From Papiliotrema nemorosa (taxonomy: Eukaryota > Basidiomycota > Tremellomycetes > Tremellales > Rhynchogastremaceae): DNA of 64,000 nt. The stretch spans positions 62,001-126,000 of the forward strand of contig JASKOT010000016.1 in NCBI GenBank assembly GCA_032158125.1. Direction: 5' to 3'. The notes beneath the pieces are model-generated. The model was given only the letters and a program-made list of their open reading frames with translations. It made no database searches and was not told the DNA's origin. How positions within the stretch are numbered: the stretch's first letter is position 1; each line of letters begins with the position of its first letter. Positions 11,787-23,523 of the stretch are shown one piece after another. Both the position numbers and the translations under genes were made by a program.

Positions 11787-12782
11787 ATTATCGTAGAGGT
11801 GCTCGACATTGAACGGTGCTGTGGGGTGGTAGAAGGGGTCTGAGGAGCGATGAGAAAGGCGAGATGGCGCTGAGCAAAGGTGGATCAGACGGTGAAAGTT
11901 GATGGGTGAGGGTTTGGATTTGGACTGATCGACGAAATCGGAGAGTGGTATTCACCGCCAAAAAAAAAGGTTGTGACCGTCCCTGACTGAGCCGTGTTTG
12001 TACCTTGCCAAAGGGATAGTGTGTTCGGGTATGGGTATGAACGATTGTCGAGTGGTCAAGAACCACTGGGAGGCGAAGGATGAAGCAAGGTAGTCCGGGG
12101 CAAGATGAGATACACCACTCTCGAGGGGATAGCCATTTGGACATGCATAGGTGGCTTTTACTTTTTGGGATGGGCAACAATCTCATCTTATCCGCCAAGG
12201 GATTCCCGTCCATTCACCCTCACACGATCCGAAAGCAAGATCTCTCACTGTACAGTCGCTCCTCCGCAACAGGGATATCAGTGGTGTATTGTCCTTCACA
12301 GACTTGACCTTCTGAGCTGAGAGGTGTCTCCGAGCTTGTATGCATGGCCAGGTGTATCCCCCATGTCCCGTGGACCAGTCGCCACCCGAGGATGTCTCGG
12401 TTGACGCGTGAATAGGGGGGATTTACCTGAATAGGTAATATTGTTCTATTAACCATACTTCGCCCATTTTCCGCCTCCCCGTCTTTTTCCCAACACGATC
12501 TATTGGGTCTGGACAGTCCACCCGGCAACTCCAGCTCACTCTTGATAGCAACGACGACAACGACGGTGATAGTAACACAAGACGTATCAGAATATTGGAT
12601 ACTATCAGGCTAGATCCGTCCCAAAGGTAATCAACAACTACCACCACGAACAGGGCGTACGGTAGACCAACCGTCGCGCTCAGACGACTGGGCGGACCCC
12701 TCTTGCTCTGGCTCCATAAAGGCCTGACCTTCTACTCGCACCTCACCATCTCATCTCACCCCACCCAATAGACACAATCACC
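11787..12782. other. divergent promoter region between two glycosyltransferase genes
   Basis: This 996-bp gap separates the exostosin-type gene (minus) from the MNN1-family gene (plus), so both promoters lie here. Only short ORFs without coding signature are present. The last ~80 bases before 12783 are C/T-rich and read CACAATCACC directly before the ATG, a fungal-like start context. Confidence 0.45.
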
Positions 12783-14683
12783 ATGTTACCAGCTCGACAA
12801 CGGATCAACCAACCGGATGGTCCTGCTCCGACATCGCCTAAACGTGCACCAGCATACAACAGGCTCCGGTTCCGACCTTCTACCCCACTTCTCGGCGTCC
12901 TCCTTTTCCTCCTAGTCGTCTCCGTCCCCGCCTTGTACACACACCACCGAGACCCAACCATCATCCCCTCCTTCTTCACCACCAAATCAGGTCTCCCATC
13001 TTATATTCCCGCGCCGACAGGTGGAATACAAGGTGTCCCACTCACCCTTGAAGCTCGATTATCCTGGCTACTTAGTCGACCGGCTCTCGCACAGTGGGAA
13101 GCGGAACTTCCCAGTCGACACGCATGTCCATTTTACACGTATTCGAGGAATACATACTTTTTTCATAATGAAGAGAAGACGGGGCAGTGGCAGGCCATAG
13201 GACCTAATGAGATTAGAACGTATCGGGCGAAAATGGTCGATTATCTGAGGGACGTAGAGAGGAGTGGAGGCAAGTTGGTCTGGGAAAAGGGGATGGATGA
13301 CCATGTTCCACAAAATGAGAGGAGAGGGTTGATCTTTACTGGTGGAGGAGGGGTGAGTGGTGTTCTTCGGAGAGGATGCAGCTGACCAGGTAGAAAACGC
13401 TGGATAGGCTCAAGTTGTCCTTGAACATGCTGAGAAATGTCATTGGCTCGACAATCCCTATTGAGTTGTATCATTTTCCAGATGAACTAGAAGACGAGGC
13501 AGAGAGGAACGAGCTCGAGTCAAAGTATGATTTGAAGCTTATCTCCATCGGAGGCAGGAGGTACAACATGGAGAAGAGCTGGAGTGAGTTCTGTGACGTG
13601 TTTGTACCTCGGACGGGAGCTGACCACATAGATATCAAGCTCGAAGCTTTCTTGGCGACCAAATTCACCGAGTTCATCTATCTCGACAGTGTGAGTCGCA
13701 TCGTGAGGAACACGGAATCGAGCTCATGTGCTAGGACAACATTCCGCTGAGAGACCCTGAACTGTTGTTCGACAGTGTAGAATACAAGCAGTCGGGCAGC
13801 GTCTTCTGGTCGGACCTGAACAAGGATCATCGTGAGTTCAGACCGCGAAGACCAGACCCAGTGCTGACACTATACAGCGGACAATGCCATCTTCCGAGTG
13901 GTCGGCAGATATTGCTCAGACGAGCATTGGCCCGCCGAGACTGGTAAGTTTCCCCCTCTTCCGACTATAGCTGCTGACGACAAGGACAAATGCTGTATGA
14001 CAAACGAGCCAACAGCGGTCTCAACTTGGCAGCCCTGCATCTGGCAAATCATATGATCACCGAGTCGGACATTTACGGTCAAATGAGCTACGGTGACAAG
14101 GATCTCTTCGTACGTGGCCGATTGGTCTAATCGTCCTACTTGCTGATCAGTAGCGGTATGCGTTCTATGCTCTTGGACTGGATTGGCAGATGGCTCCCAG
14201 GATGTTTGCAAGTACCGGTGGATACCAGAACCGGGGCGGAGAGTCTTCTGAGGGTATCTGTGGACATTCAAGTGGGCCACGTTCATCTCTTTCACGCTCA
14301 TTTGCTGACGTCTAGTGCTGCACTGGGGTCTCACACCGCCAGACAAGATCAACGACGCGACATACCACCCTGAACCCTACTTCCTCCATACCATTCTCGC
14401 TAAAGGTCGCCAAAACCTCCAACCATCCCGGCTCTTCAGTCATATCATGCAACCCCGCCTGGACGGGATCAACGAGCCACTGCTTGTTCGTACCTTGTAC
14501 GAGTTCACGGGTGACTGTTTCTCTATCGATCTGAAAGGACCGGATGGGAAAGCAGGCAGCGATAGGAGTATGGGAGATGGACAGGGGGTGATGGTTATCC
14601 CGACGAGGGAGGTCGTTGGGGAGACTACATGGGCTGCATTGGAGGAGATTAGTGAGAAGTATGTCGCTATCAACCAGGCGTAG
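12783..14683 (+). CDS. alpha-1,3-mannosyltransferase, MNN1 family (GT71)
   Basis: Eight exons sum to 540 aa (12783-13352, 13394-13690, 13735-13831, 13878-13943, 13985-14109, 14154-14253 and 14316-14683 are the main joins). A basic cytosolic tail is followed by one signal anchor (LLGVLLFLLVVSVPALY, ~35-52), so this is a Golgi type II enzyme. GT71 hallmarks: LIFTGGGG at the start of the catalytic domain, IPIELYHFPDEL, and FIYLDSDNIPLRDPELLF, where Asp-Ser-Asp near residue 288 is the metal/nucleotide-sugar motif. GSVFWSDLNKDH and a downstream W-G motif (LHWGLTPPD) also fit. MNN1 proteins add alpha-1,3 mannose to N- or O-glycans; which linkage applies here is unknown. It faces another Golgi glycosyltransferase across a shared promoter region. 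Family call firm, specificity inferred. Confidence 0.87.
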
Positions 14684-15449
14684 ATTATGCGCGGGGTTGG
14701 TCAGTGGCATAGATGCGAGCGATGAGACGGGTTATCCGGACGTATGGACCCGGATGACCATGACCTTTTTGGGACGATCTATACATGTCGCACGGGGACT
14801 ATGCATCATAGGATATGCAGTAGCAATCAAATACACATGACGATGAGGGATATTGATATGTATGGTAGTGGTACAAAGGAAGTTGTACAAGAGTGGTGTT
14901 TGGTTCCGCTTGCACCGCACGGCTTGGCTACAAATGAGCAAAAGGGGAGTCTTGGCCATCCCCTTTGAGTGTGGACTCGTGGTGCAGTGTATAAGGGAGC
15001 AGCAGGGACCGCTATCTTGCCACTGTTTGTACAACATCAACGTTCACTTTCACTGCAAGTATACAGAGGTAGACTGCATAGACTATAGACGAGACGATAG
15101 CTGCCAAAGAGGGTAGAGAGGCGACGTCACGGGTAAGTCCGGATCCGCGTGTCCAGCCTGCCCATACCCACCCACCACCACCACCCATAATTCCCGCAAC
15201 ACCCTTCTCTCTCCCTCTTCTCATCCTCTTGCGAATCAAGCTCGCCTGACGCGCAGACCTCGCAGATATCAGGTGTAACCGACCAGTGTTAATCGATAGA
15301 AAGGTCACGCCGGCTGCCTCGGACATCTCGATCAAGCCTATCCCACCTCCCCCAACCTAGACGTGCACACCTCTCAGTCTTGTCACAACATAGTATCAAG
15401 ACCTCCATCTACTCGACAAGATTGATCGATAAGACGTCATCAGGACAAG
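14684..15449. other. intergenic: promoter and leader of the calcium-sensor gene
   Basis: This 766-bp stretch has no credible ORF. A GACGTCAC element sits at about 15123-15130, which resembles a CRE/ATF site, and another GACGTCATC occurs shortly before the start codon. Whether either is used is not shown by the sequence. Confidence 0.4.
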
Positions 15450-16562
15450 ATGGGTAAATCTCAATCTAAACTGTCAAGTGACGAACTTGCCGAATTGCAA
15501 AAGAACACGTACTGTGAGTCCACATTGCATTGCACTGCACCAAGACCGTTAATGTTAGTCGATAAGAAGGTGAGGTGGTAAGAACCGTTTATATGGGTGA
15601 TAGCTGATGTCCTATGAAGGAATTGCAACAATGGGTGAGTTTTCCACATCCACTTTGTATCATCGGGATTGTAGGTGAAATGCTGAGAACAGTACAAAGG
15701 TTTCATCAAGGATTGTCCAGGAGGTCAACTCAACAAAGAAGGTCCGTCCTGATCAGTCAACCTCTCACTATAATCGAGGTCTTCTCTACTGCCCTCAACC
15801 ACTGATTTCTACCTCTGCGATTGAGATACAAGGGTGGAGACTGATATGTAGAGTTTCAAAAGATCTACCGGCAATTCTTCCCTTTCGGTGACCCTTCCCA
15901 ATTCGCAGATTACGTCTTCAACGTGTTTGACGAGGATAAATCGGGTACAATCGAGTTCAAAGAGTTCATCTGCGCTCTATCAGTGACTAGTCGAGGTCGA
16001 CTCGATGAGAAATTGAAGTGTGAGTCTATCCCCTCCCCCTCACACGGTCCCCATGCCTCTCCCTCCTTCATGATATCATCATATGAAGCGTCACTATCTG
16101 CATAAATGTGTCACCGTGTGAAGCGAATTGCGGCTGACGTATAGGGGCGTTCCAGCTGTACGACATCAACCAAGATGGGTATATAACCTATGATGAAATG
16201 TTACAAATCGTCAGGTCGATATACAAAATGACGGGTCAAATGGTCAAGCTACCCGAAGACGAAGATACCCCTGAAAAGGTGGCGTCTCATACACCCTCTT
16301 GCAGTGATCAAGCTCAAGCTGACGCGTGTGTAGAGGGTCGACAAGATTTTCAGGATTATGGACTTGAACAAGGATGCTAAATTGACGTTTGATGAGTTTA
16401 AAGAGGGAAGTAAACAGGATCCAACTATTGTCCAGGTATGTCCTACTGTCCCGTTTGATCCATGCCCTTCTCTGCGTGCCCGATGTGGGAGAGCGGGAGA
16501 TGGAGCAGGTCAGGATGGATATTGACGAGCAGGCTTTGTCGTTGTACGATGGGTTGGTATAG
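15450..16562 (+). CDS. NCS1: neuronal calcium sensor 1 / frequenin
   Basis: Eight exons give exactly 190 aa, the length of frequenin across eukaryotes. It starts MGKSQSKLS, an N-myristoylation site. EF-hand 1 is degenerate ([12 protein letters not shown]); EF2 ([12 protein letters not shown]), EF3 ([12 protein letters not shown]) and EF4 ([12 protein letters not shown]) keep calcium ligands. The end is [12 protein letters not shown], as in Frq1. In yeast Frq1 activates the phosphatidylinositol 4-kinase Pik1 at the Golgi, and fungal NCS-1 works alongside calcineurin signalling. Gene structure is notable: exon 2 (15559-15569) is 11 nt and exon 3 (15620-15634) is 15 nt, so two of eight exons are micro-exons that ORF searches miss. 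Other exons are 15450-15513, 15693-15741, 15852-16019, 16145-16278, 16334-16435 and 16533-16562. Confidence 0.95.
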
Positions 16563-17008
16563 GCGATGAGTCAGTAGACTCCGTGAGGTTCGCGTAGAGG
16601 ATCTAGGAAGATGGATATGAGGAGATATAGCTGTATTGTCGCGAAGAAGACGGATTCTAGAAAGAAGTCTACTCGTTGTGTCGGAGGTGGGATCGGATGG
16701 TTGACTGTTGGATTCGGCGCGTTTTTGAGGCTAGCGATGATACATACATGAAGAACTGTCTGACATTGATCCTGACCCGACAAGATGTCAAAGTGGACGC
16801 TATAATTGCGACTGATCAGAAGTGATCTCATGAATCGCTCTCAGGCGAGCACTGCATCTGATGGTACATCTACCTGTATACAAAGCAGGCGGCCTAGGTG
16901 ACCCACAGCGGTGACCAAACAGATCACCTCGTTTTGTTCAGCTTCTGACTCTTCTGACTCCTCCCTTATCTCCCCTTACCATCCCACCCCGTCTTTCCTG
17001 CCTCTGAC
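16563..17008. other. convergent intergenic region, no gene seen
   Basis: This 446-bp gap lies between the ends of NCS1 (plus) and the Wee1-type kinase (minus). It must contain both terminators. A short minus ORF at 16571-16831 has no protein features. Confidence 0.4.
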
Positions 17009-20000
17009 CTATTGCTTCAATAGCATCGCCAACAAGGCCACATCTTCGCCCACGAGAGCTGGGCCAAAGGTTCCCGTTTCTTCGCTCGACCTCCTCATTT
17101 CCCTCAGAGCTTTCATTGGCGGAAGCTCCGCCACATCATCCAAAGTCATCCTCTTGCCCGGATCCGCAGCCATCAAGCTCTTGATGACCATCAAGATATC
17201 CATGGAAAGGATCGGCAAGACCTCTTCGGTGCCGCTCGTCATTTCGGTCTGACCAGGTGCTCGGGGCACATAATGTTCCGCCAGCTCGGAAAAATCATCT
17301 TGGCGGAGCTTGACCCATCCTTCACCATCTGTTTTGTCAGCTGCAATCCAGATCTGAGACCAGTGTCAGCTCACTAGGAGGAAGGACGACATTGAGAGCG
17401 GCTTCCAAAAGGAGTATACCCAGTCTGCTCATATCAGCTAAACCCAATCGAGATCTCCGATCACTCACGAATACACATCGGCAGGTCTGCCTATGGTCTC
17501 CTTTTGCAAAGCCTCTGGGGAGAGGTATTCTCTATCGCCTTCGACCTCTCGATCGATGATGGGCGATGGAACAGGTACACTCCCATCTTGCCCTTCTCGC
17601 CATACAAACTCGCCATCTACAGCATCGGGCAAAGCGGGGCTGACAGCGCCGATAGTTCCGCTTAATGTGAGTATCGTCGACATTCCAAAATCGGCAATCT
17701 GAAGCGACCCTTGGGCCGTGATGAGTATGTTTGATGGTTTGAGATCGAGGTGGATAAAGTTGTTCTTGTGAATATGGGCCAAGCCGTTGGACAATTCGCA
17801 AAGAGTCTTCCATACTCGGATCTCGCCCATACCACCTCGCTCAGCGACGCTAAAGAGGTAAGTCGAGAGATCGCCACATGGAGCTAAAGCATTTCGGATG
17901 TATAGCCGATTGTTGTGCTCCCAAGAGTCGATGAAAGATACGATATTCGGATGAGGCGATACGGAGAGCTGATGCAGGATAGCGACTTCTTCCAATTGAC
18001 GCAGACTGAACGTGAGCTGCCAATTTCATCAGAGAAGATCAGGCAGCTCACCGATTCTTTTTCCCCGTATACGGTCGACCCGCTTTGACAGCAAATAACC
18101 CACCGGTCTTCTTCTCCTTGACCTTCCATACCTGACTAAACTCGCCCTGGCCCAAGATCTCAAGTATGAGAAAGTCACTGTTGATCCTATTTCCCGGTGC
18201 TGGAAGGTGTGGTCTGCTATGCGGGTCTTGAGCTCGGTAGGACGCCGCCAACATGGGGTTTGAGGCTCGCGCAATGGGCTTTGTACGCAACAAGTGAGGT
18301 CTAGCTTTCGCAACTTTCTCGCAAGAAGGCGACACCTCGGTGGCATCGCTCGCGGGGTGATCCAACCGGGTCAACGGGGAAGAAGCGATAGTAGCCATGG
18401 AAGAAGAAGGCGCAAAGGGATAGTCGAAACTCGTGGGTGTCGTAGGCGATGGCGTGGTAAGACCTAGACCCAGGGGCGCGACTGAGATTAGCAACAGTCA
18501 TGCAGCAAGTGCAAATCATACCTTCCAGCCCATTGGGCTTGGTTGGTGTCAATGGCGATGCTCCTGGACTCTTTGGATCAACTATACTGCCATTTGATCC
18601 ACTGGCAAACATCGTGCTGGTCTTCCTTCGCAAACCCCTAGTCTTCTGAGCGTTTCTTACGTATACGCTGACGCTCGCATCGCTGGTGCCGGCGCTCGTC
18701 CCGCCTATGGTAGAAGACGAAACGTCTGTACCCATTGTCATGTTGGCCAATCGCGACTTGACTGGTTTGACAGGCGATATGACAGGTTTCGGTTTGCGCG
18801 GTTCACTTTCGCCAAACCTCGGGATCTCGAGACCAGGAATGGTGGATTTCTTCTTGACCAGACCCGTACTTGCGAAGGCAGCTGGAGACGGCCGAATGTC
18901 GGCAAAGAGGGTAGGTGGAGTCATCATACCAGCATAGCCAGGTGAAAGTAAATGAGGGTTTGGCTCGGTTACCCCGCGGCGCATGTTGGGGCGAATAGGT
19001 TTGCGCGATCCGGTGAGTGTTGGCGCTGACTTTTTCCCGTTATTGCCAATCACAGTCTTCCGTCGAGCAATGACTGCTGCCCGAGCCGGACCAAGTGGTG
19101 ACTGGGAGTCAGTCGAGGCAGTCAAGGTAGATGGGGTGGATATTGTGGTAGGCGGCGGTTTTGAGGGAGATATCTCTTCAGAGGTATCGCTCGTTGGAGA
19201 ATGCGTAAAAAGTGGAGGTCGACCTCGACTGCTCGGCGGTGCAAACGGAACCGTGGGTGAAAGAGTATGTGGACGACGTGCGGAAGGTTTGGTGGCTGAC
19301 TTGGTCAATTCGACGTGCTGAGGCAGGGACACTTTCTTGACGGAGGCAAAGCTGAGCGTTCTAGCGGAAGAACTCTTGCAAAGCGGCGAGCTGGGCTCCC
19401 GTTTGAAAGCTGATTTCGTGTTGGACAGCAGGCGGGGTATGTAGGAGATTGGCGAGTACCCGGGTGAGGGGCTAGTGATTGATGGATGCGAGCTGTCGGA
19501 AGGCGTGCGGGCCATCAAGAAGGCTTGAAGAGGTGACACATCCTTCTCGATGGCTGTCTTGGAACTCTTGGATGCTCCGCTTCGACCGACCAGAGGAGAC
19601 GTATCAGGACCGTTACCGGTCACCTTGCCCGACATCCTCAACGCATCCTCAGCCGCAGTGTCACTTGGAGCAAACAGCTGACGACTGGGAGTCTCCATCG
19701 CCCCATACTCGTCCACTTCATATTGGCCAAAATCTCCTCGGATTGTCACCAAGGTCGACTGATGATTCTGCTCGCTCGACCCTTTAGCTAAAGATCTGAG
19801 GGAAGTCGAGCTAGTCGCGCTCCCACTCCAGTCACCAGTCGACGTTGTCGATCCAGATGCGTCCCGCACAAGTCCGCTCGATCCTTCGTTCTCGGGCGAG
19901 AACCCAGTGTAAGGCTCGAATTCCGCTCGACTAGGTGAGCCGAATGAAATCCCCTCAGAGCCTAGTTCTTCTTCCACCATCCATTCACTCTGGACCATCC

Positions 20001-20741
20001 AGTCAAGCTCCGGAGAGAATGCCCCCTGACGCAAATTCTCCGTTGCCGCGACTCTCGATGGTGAGAAGGTATTGTACGCATAAGTCCCTCGAGCTGTCCT
20101 GGAGGAGAAAGGACTGCCGAGGAAGGATGACATCTGAGGCAATGGCGCCGTCGCAGGATATGAGTGATCTCGAGGTAATGGATCATGATGGGGAGTATGG
20201 AGGGGAAACATTGGCACACGTCGGGGAGTCATCGATGGGTGTGGTCGATCATGAGGTGAAGGCGAGGGTATGTGAAAAGGCACTGAGACTGGTGTATGCC
20301 GTGCGGAAGAGGATGAGCATGGTTCGAGAGGGGATGTATGACTGATAGAGAAGGTTGATAAGGTCTCAGAGAGCTATGCGTGTCAGGTCCAGGCGCGACA
20401 CGGAGACTTACCAATGGAACCGACATTTCTCTCCGTCGATGCGAAGACGAGGCTTCTGCCATGTGTTGTGACCCAAGTACACCTTGCCATGATGCGGTAG
20501 GGGCTCGCTTTTCCGCCGAATGTACCTTCTTGATGTCGCAAAATGTTCGACTTGGCAACGGGCGGCGAGACCGATGTGAAGAGGAAGATGAGGAGGAGGA
20601 AGATGTGGATGACTGGAGGATTTCCGGGGAGGGTGTACCTCTGGCTCGTTTGGGTGACCGATGGAGATGAGAAGGTGATTCGGTGGACGTGAAAGGATGA
20701 GAAGGGACGGTGGATGCTCGTGAGGGAGTGTAGGTGGCCAT
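17009..20741 (-). CDS. wee1: Wee1-type cell-cycle protein kinase
   Basis: Six exons (20741-20412, 20373-18522, 18481-18052, 18005-17469, 17424-17375, 17340-17009) sum to 1,176 aa. The first ~830 residues are disordered (Ser/Pro/Thr, a poly-Ser run near residue 50) with many SP/TP sites. The kinase domain then reads ILGQGEFSQVWK (glycine loop), FAVKAG (VAIK lysine), FIHLDLKPSNILI (catalytic loop), IADFGMST, and EGDREYLSPEAL. The HLDLKPSNI catalytic loop and the GDxxYLxPE activation segment are Wee1-family marks, different from ordinary HRDLK/APE kinases. Wee1 phosphorylates the inhibitory tyrosine of Cdk1 and delays mitosis. The penultimate intron is only 34 nt. The start was set at MATYTPSRAS after a C/T-rich leader. 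It is head to head with RCC1 across 520 bp. Confidence 0.9.
20578..20606. repeat. purine-rich run encoding poly-serine in the Wee1-type kinase
   Basis: A GAGGA-rich run on the plus strand corresponds to nine or so consecutive serine codons of the kinase N-terminal arm on the minus strand. Such runs often vary in length between strains. Confidence 0.6.
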
Positions 20742-21261
20742 CGTGGGGCAGAGTGATATGAGTCGATTAGTCGATAAAAGGCATGAATCGAGAGCGCGTC
20801 GAGGTCGAGTGTTGAGCTGCGACGAATGAGGGCTAGTAAAGGTGATGCTACAGTAGGGGTCGAATGTTGAGCTTCCAAGGAAAGTAGAATACAGGATAGA
20901 GGGGGAAGAGAAGAGCCTGGGAAGCAAAGTCTGAGAAGGCAAAATGGTGAGAGCAACAGAGGTGACGAACCCTTTGAGGGTGTTGACAAAATAAAGACGA
21001 CGACCGAACAGGCGTCCGGGTGGCAAAAGTCATCCAAAACAGAAATAAAAACAGCCACGTGTTTTAGGCGTGCGCAACAGGATCGAATGGGCACAAGCCT
21101 ATCCGGGGGGGATAAGTTACACCCATGCCTAGTGTTTGCTCTCGCCTGACTTGTCGCGAGCCTATTCTCTCCCTTGCACTCCCTCAGCTCATGCGTCAAC
21201 ATATTTTGCTGCAAGAACAATCTTGGTCCTTGTAGATTTCTCAAAGACCAGCTTATCAATC
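20742..21261. other. divergent promoter between Wee1-type kinase and RCC1
   Basis: This 520-bp region holds both 5' ends. No separate gene is visible; the ORFs crossing it are upstream extensions of kinase exon 1 without a likely start. C/T-rich tracts on each side precede the two start codons. Confidence 0.45.
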
Positions 21262-23523
21262 ATGCCTCCCAAAAGTACGCCAGTATGCGCACAACCTAGA
21301 ATTGACTGACGAATAGGCTCCGCGCCTCCTTCGAAATCGTCCAAACCCCCTTCTCGAGCTGCCAAACCCGCTTCCACCGCGAAGCCTGCCTCTACCAAGC
21401 CTGCCTCGAAAGCTGCACCTCCCGCAACTGCGACAACCTCATCCAAACCTATCTCCCGACGAGGTAGAGGTACTGCCACTCCTGCTCCTGCTATTCCCGT
21501 CGCTGTCGAGGCTACCATACAAGAAGATGGAGATATTGTCATGAATGGCGATTCTGCGCCAAAGGTCAACGGTACACCGAAAGCAAAGAGGGGAAGGATC
21601 GATGAGCTCGTTGGGCAAGCGAAGAAACCTCGGAGGTCGAGTTTGGGTAGAGGAACACCCATGAAACTTGATATTCCTCAGCCTCCCGGTATGCTTCCTT
21701 GCCTACCGAGAGTACCGCTGACGTCGAAGCACCGGCGAACCCCCATGTAGCTTTGTTCATCTTCGGAACGGGAGATATGGGTCAGCTAGGTCTCGGTCCA
21801 GATGAACTGGGAGATATTCAACGACCCAAACTACATTCCTGGTGAGCATTATGCTCGCTACGGTGGTGATCTATGCTCATGTCAGGTTTGAGGAGCAGAT
21901 TGAGGACGGCAAATTGAGCCGAGACGGACAAGCTGGAGCGGGCGGCCTGGAAGCGGTCGCCGCTGGAGGGATGCACACGCTTACGATTGACGAGGGTGGC
22001 AGGGTGAGTTCTTTGGCAACGAGGTTGAATATACTGACGACGTAGATCAGGTCATGGGGTATCAACGACAATGCTTGTCTGGGTCGAGTTACCGCAAATG
22101 TCCCCGACCCAGAGAACCCAGGTCAAGTAATCGAGAACGAAGTTCTGGAGACGACTCCCACAGTCATCGAGTCCTTGGAGAAGGAGGGGTTCAGGGCAGT
22201 GTCCGTATCGGCCGGGGATAGCGTTAGTGTAGCAGTCTCCGACAAGGGGGAAATTAGAGCTTGGGGAAGTTTCCGGGTGAGTCTGAAAAGTGAGACCTCT
22301 CGTGCTCATTACCAGGGCAACGAAGGTGTTCTTGGTTTTGATGGTGTACCAGGCCATTCTCCCTTCCAATTCAACCCTATTCCCCTCGTCGCATTCCAAA
22401 AAGCCAAAGTTCAGATTGTTCAGGTGGCCTGTGGAGAAAACCACGTTCTCGCCTTGACGACGACTGGTCACGTCTATGTTTGGGGGAGCGGACAACAGAA
22501 TCAACTTGGTCGGCGAATCATGGCGCGAAGGCAGTTGAATGGATTGGAGCCGGAACGACTAGGTCTACGAAACATTGTCCATGTCGCTGCGGGAGTCTAT
22601 CACTCATTCGCTGTCGACGTGAATGGAATTGTCTGGGCATGGGGTTTGAACACATTCCACCAGACTGGGCTTACATCCGACCGAGGTGGAAATGAGGATA
22701 TGGTCATCGTTCCCGCTCAAGTCGATGCCTTGTCACCGGAAAACCACAACGGTGCCAAGGTCGTTTTGATCTCTGGAGGCGAACACCACTCTTTGTTCTT
22801 GTTCGATAATGGAGAAGTGTGGGCCTGTGGTCGATCAGATGCGCATCAACTTGGTCTGGGCGATGATCACCCCGCCTTTGAGGGGATCAAGGAGAGGCGC
22901 GAGGAGGTCAGACAGCAGAGGTTACAAAAAGTCGAACTAGCCAAGAAAAAGCTGGCAGCAGTGGTCGCGAAGGGCGATGTGGATCCAGAGGAGAAGTCGG
23001 CTTTGGAGAACGCGGTGACGGCAGCCGAAATTGATGTCAACACTCCACAGGATGACTATGTACCCGAGCCGGTCCGAGTGAGTCATATCTTTCGACCATG
23101 AGATGCGGCCTGATGAGCAGATATGTTTCCCTCCCATCCCGGAGAAATACGAGGTGGTTCCGGATTTCCCATCTTATGCCAATTCCAAATCGGACGAGAA
23201 CCCGATTGCTCACATCTCTGCTGGAACACGACACAACATTGCAGTCTCAAAGTCCGGCCATGTGTACTCTTGGGGTCTCGGGCGTGAGTCGTCACCCTAT
23301 CCGAGAGCTGTGCAGCTGACAAATGAGAATCGTATCAATTAGGACTGGGGGACGAGGAAGAGGCCAATGTGCCTACTTTGGTTCGAAGCAAAGTGTGTCG
23401 ATAGGTGGTACACTGTACAATTGACTGACGTTGTAGTCTCTGAAGCCTTACCACGCAATCTCGGCCAGTGCAGGAGGACAGCATTGTTGTCTGCTCGCTC
23501 GACTGAAGGAGGAGGCCGACTGA
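21262..23523 (+). CDS. RCC1: RCC1 / Ran guanine nucleotide exchange factor
   Basis: Nine exons (21262-21274, 21317-21688, 21730-21841, 21886-22003, 22046-22276, 22316-23077, 23121-23283, 23343-23392, 23437-23523) sum to 635 aa. The first exon is 13 nt (MPPK). Residues ~5-130 are Lys/Ser/Pro/Ala-rich with KRGR and KKPRRSS basic patches, suited to nuclear import and chromatin binding. The rest is a seven-bladed RCC1 propeller with repeated units such as FIFGTGDMGQLGLG, VAAGGMHTLTID, IRSWGINDNACLG, VACGENHVLALT, VYVWGSGQQNQLG, VAAGVYHSFAVD, ISGGEHHSLFL and ISAGTRHNIAVS. RCC1 (yeast Prp20/Srm1, fission yeast Pim1) loads Ran with GTP on chromatin. A charged helix of ~60 residues (RLQKVELAKKKLAAVV) is inserted in one blade. 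The stop is at 23521-23523; an overlapping frame runs on to 23552 but is not in phase. Confidence 0.93.

Noticed and set aside
17354..17374. A 21-nt intron in the Wee1-type kinase
   Set aside because: Wrong phase (stop follows) and too short; acceptor at 17341 gives 34 nt and an open frame.
20742..21026. N-terminal extension of the Wee1-type kinase (MPPGRLFGRRLY...)
   Set aside because: It begins in promoter-like sequence shared with the divergent RCC1 gene; MATYTPSRAS is a simpler start and lies after a C/T-rich leader.
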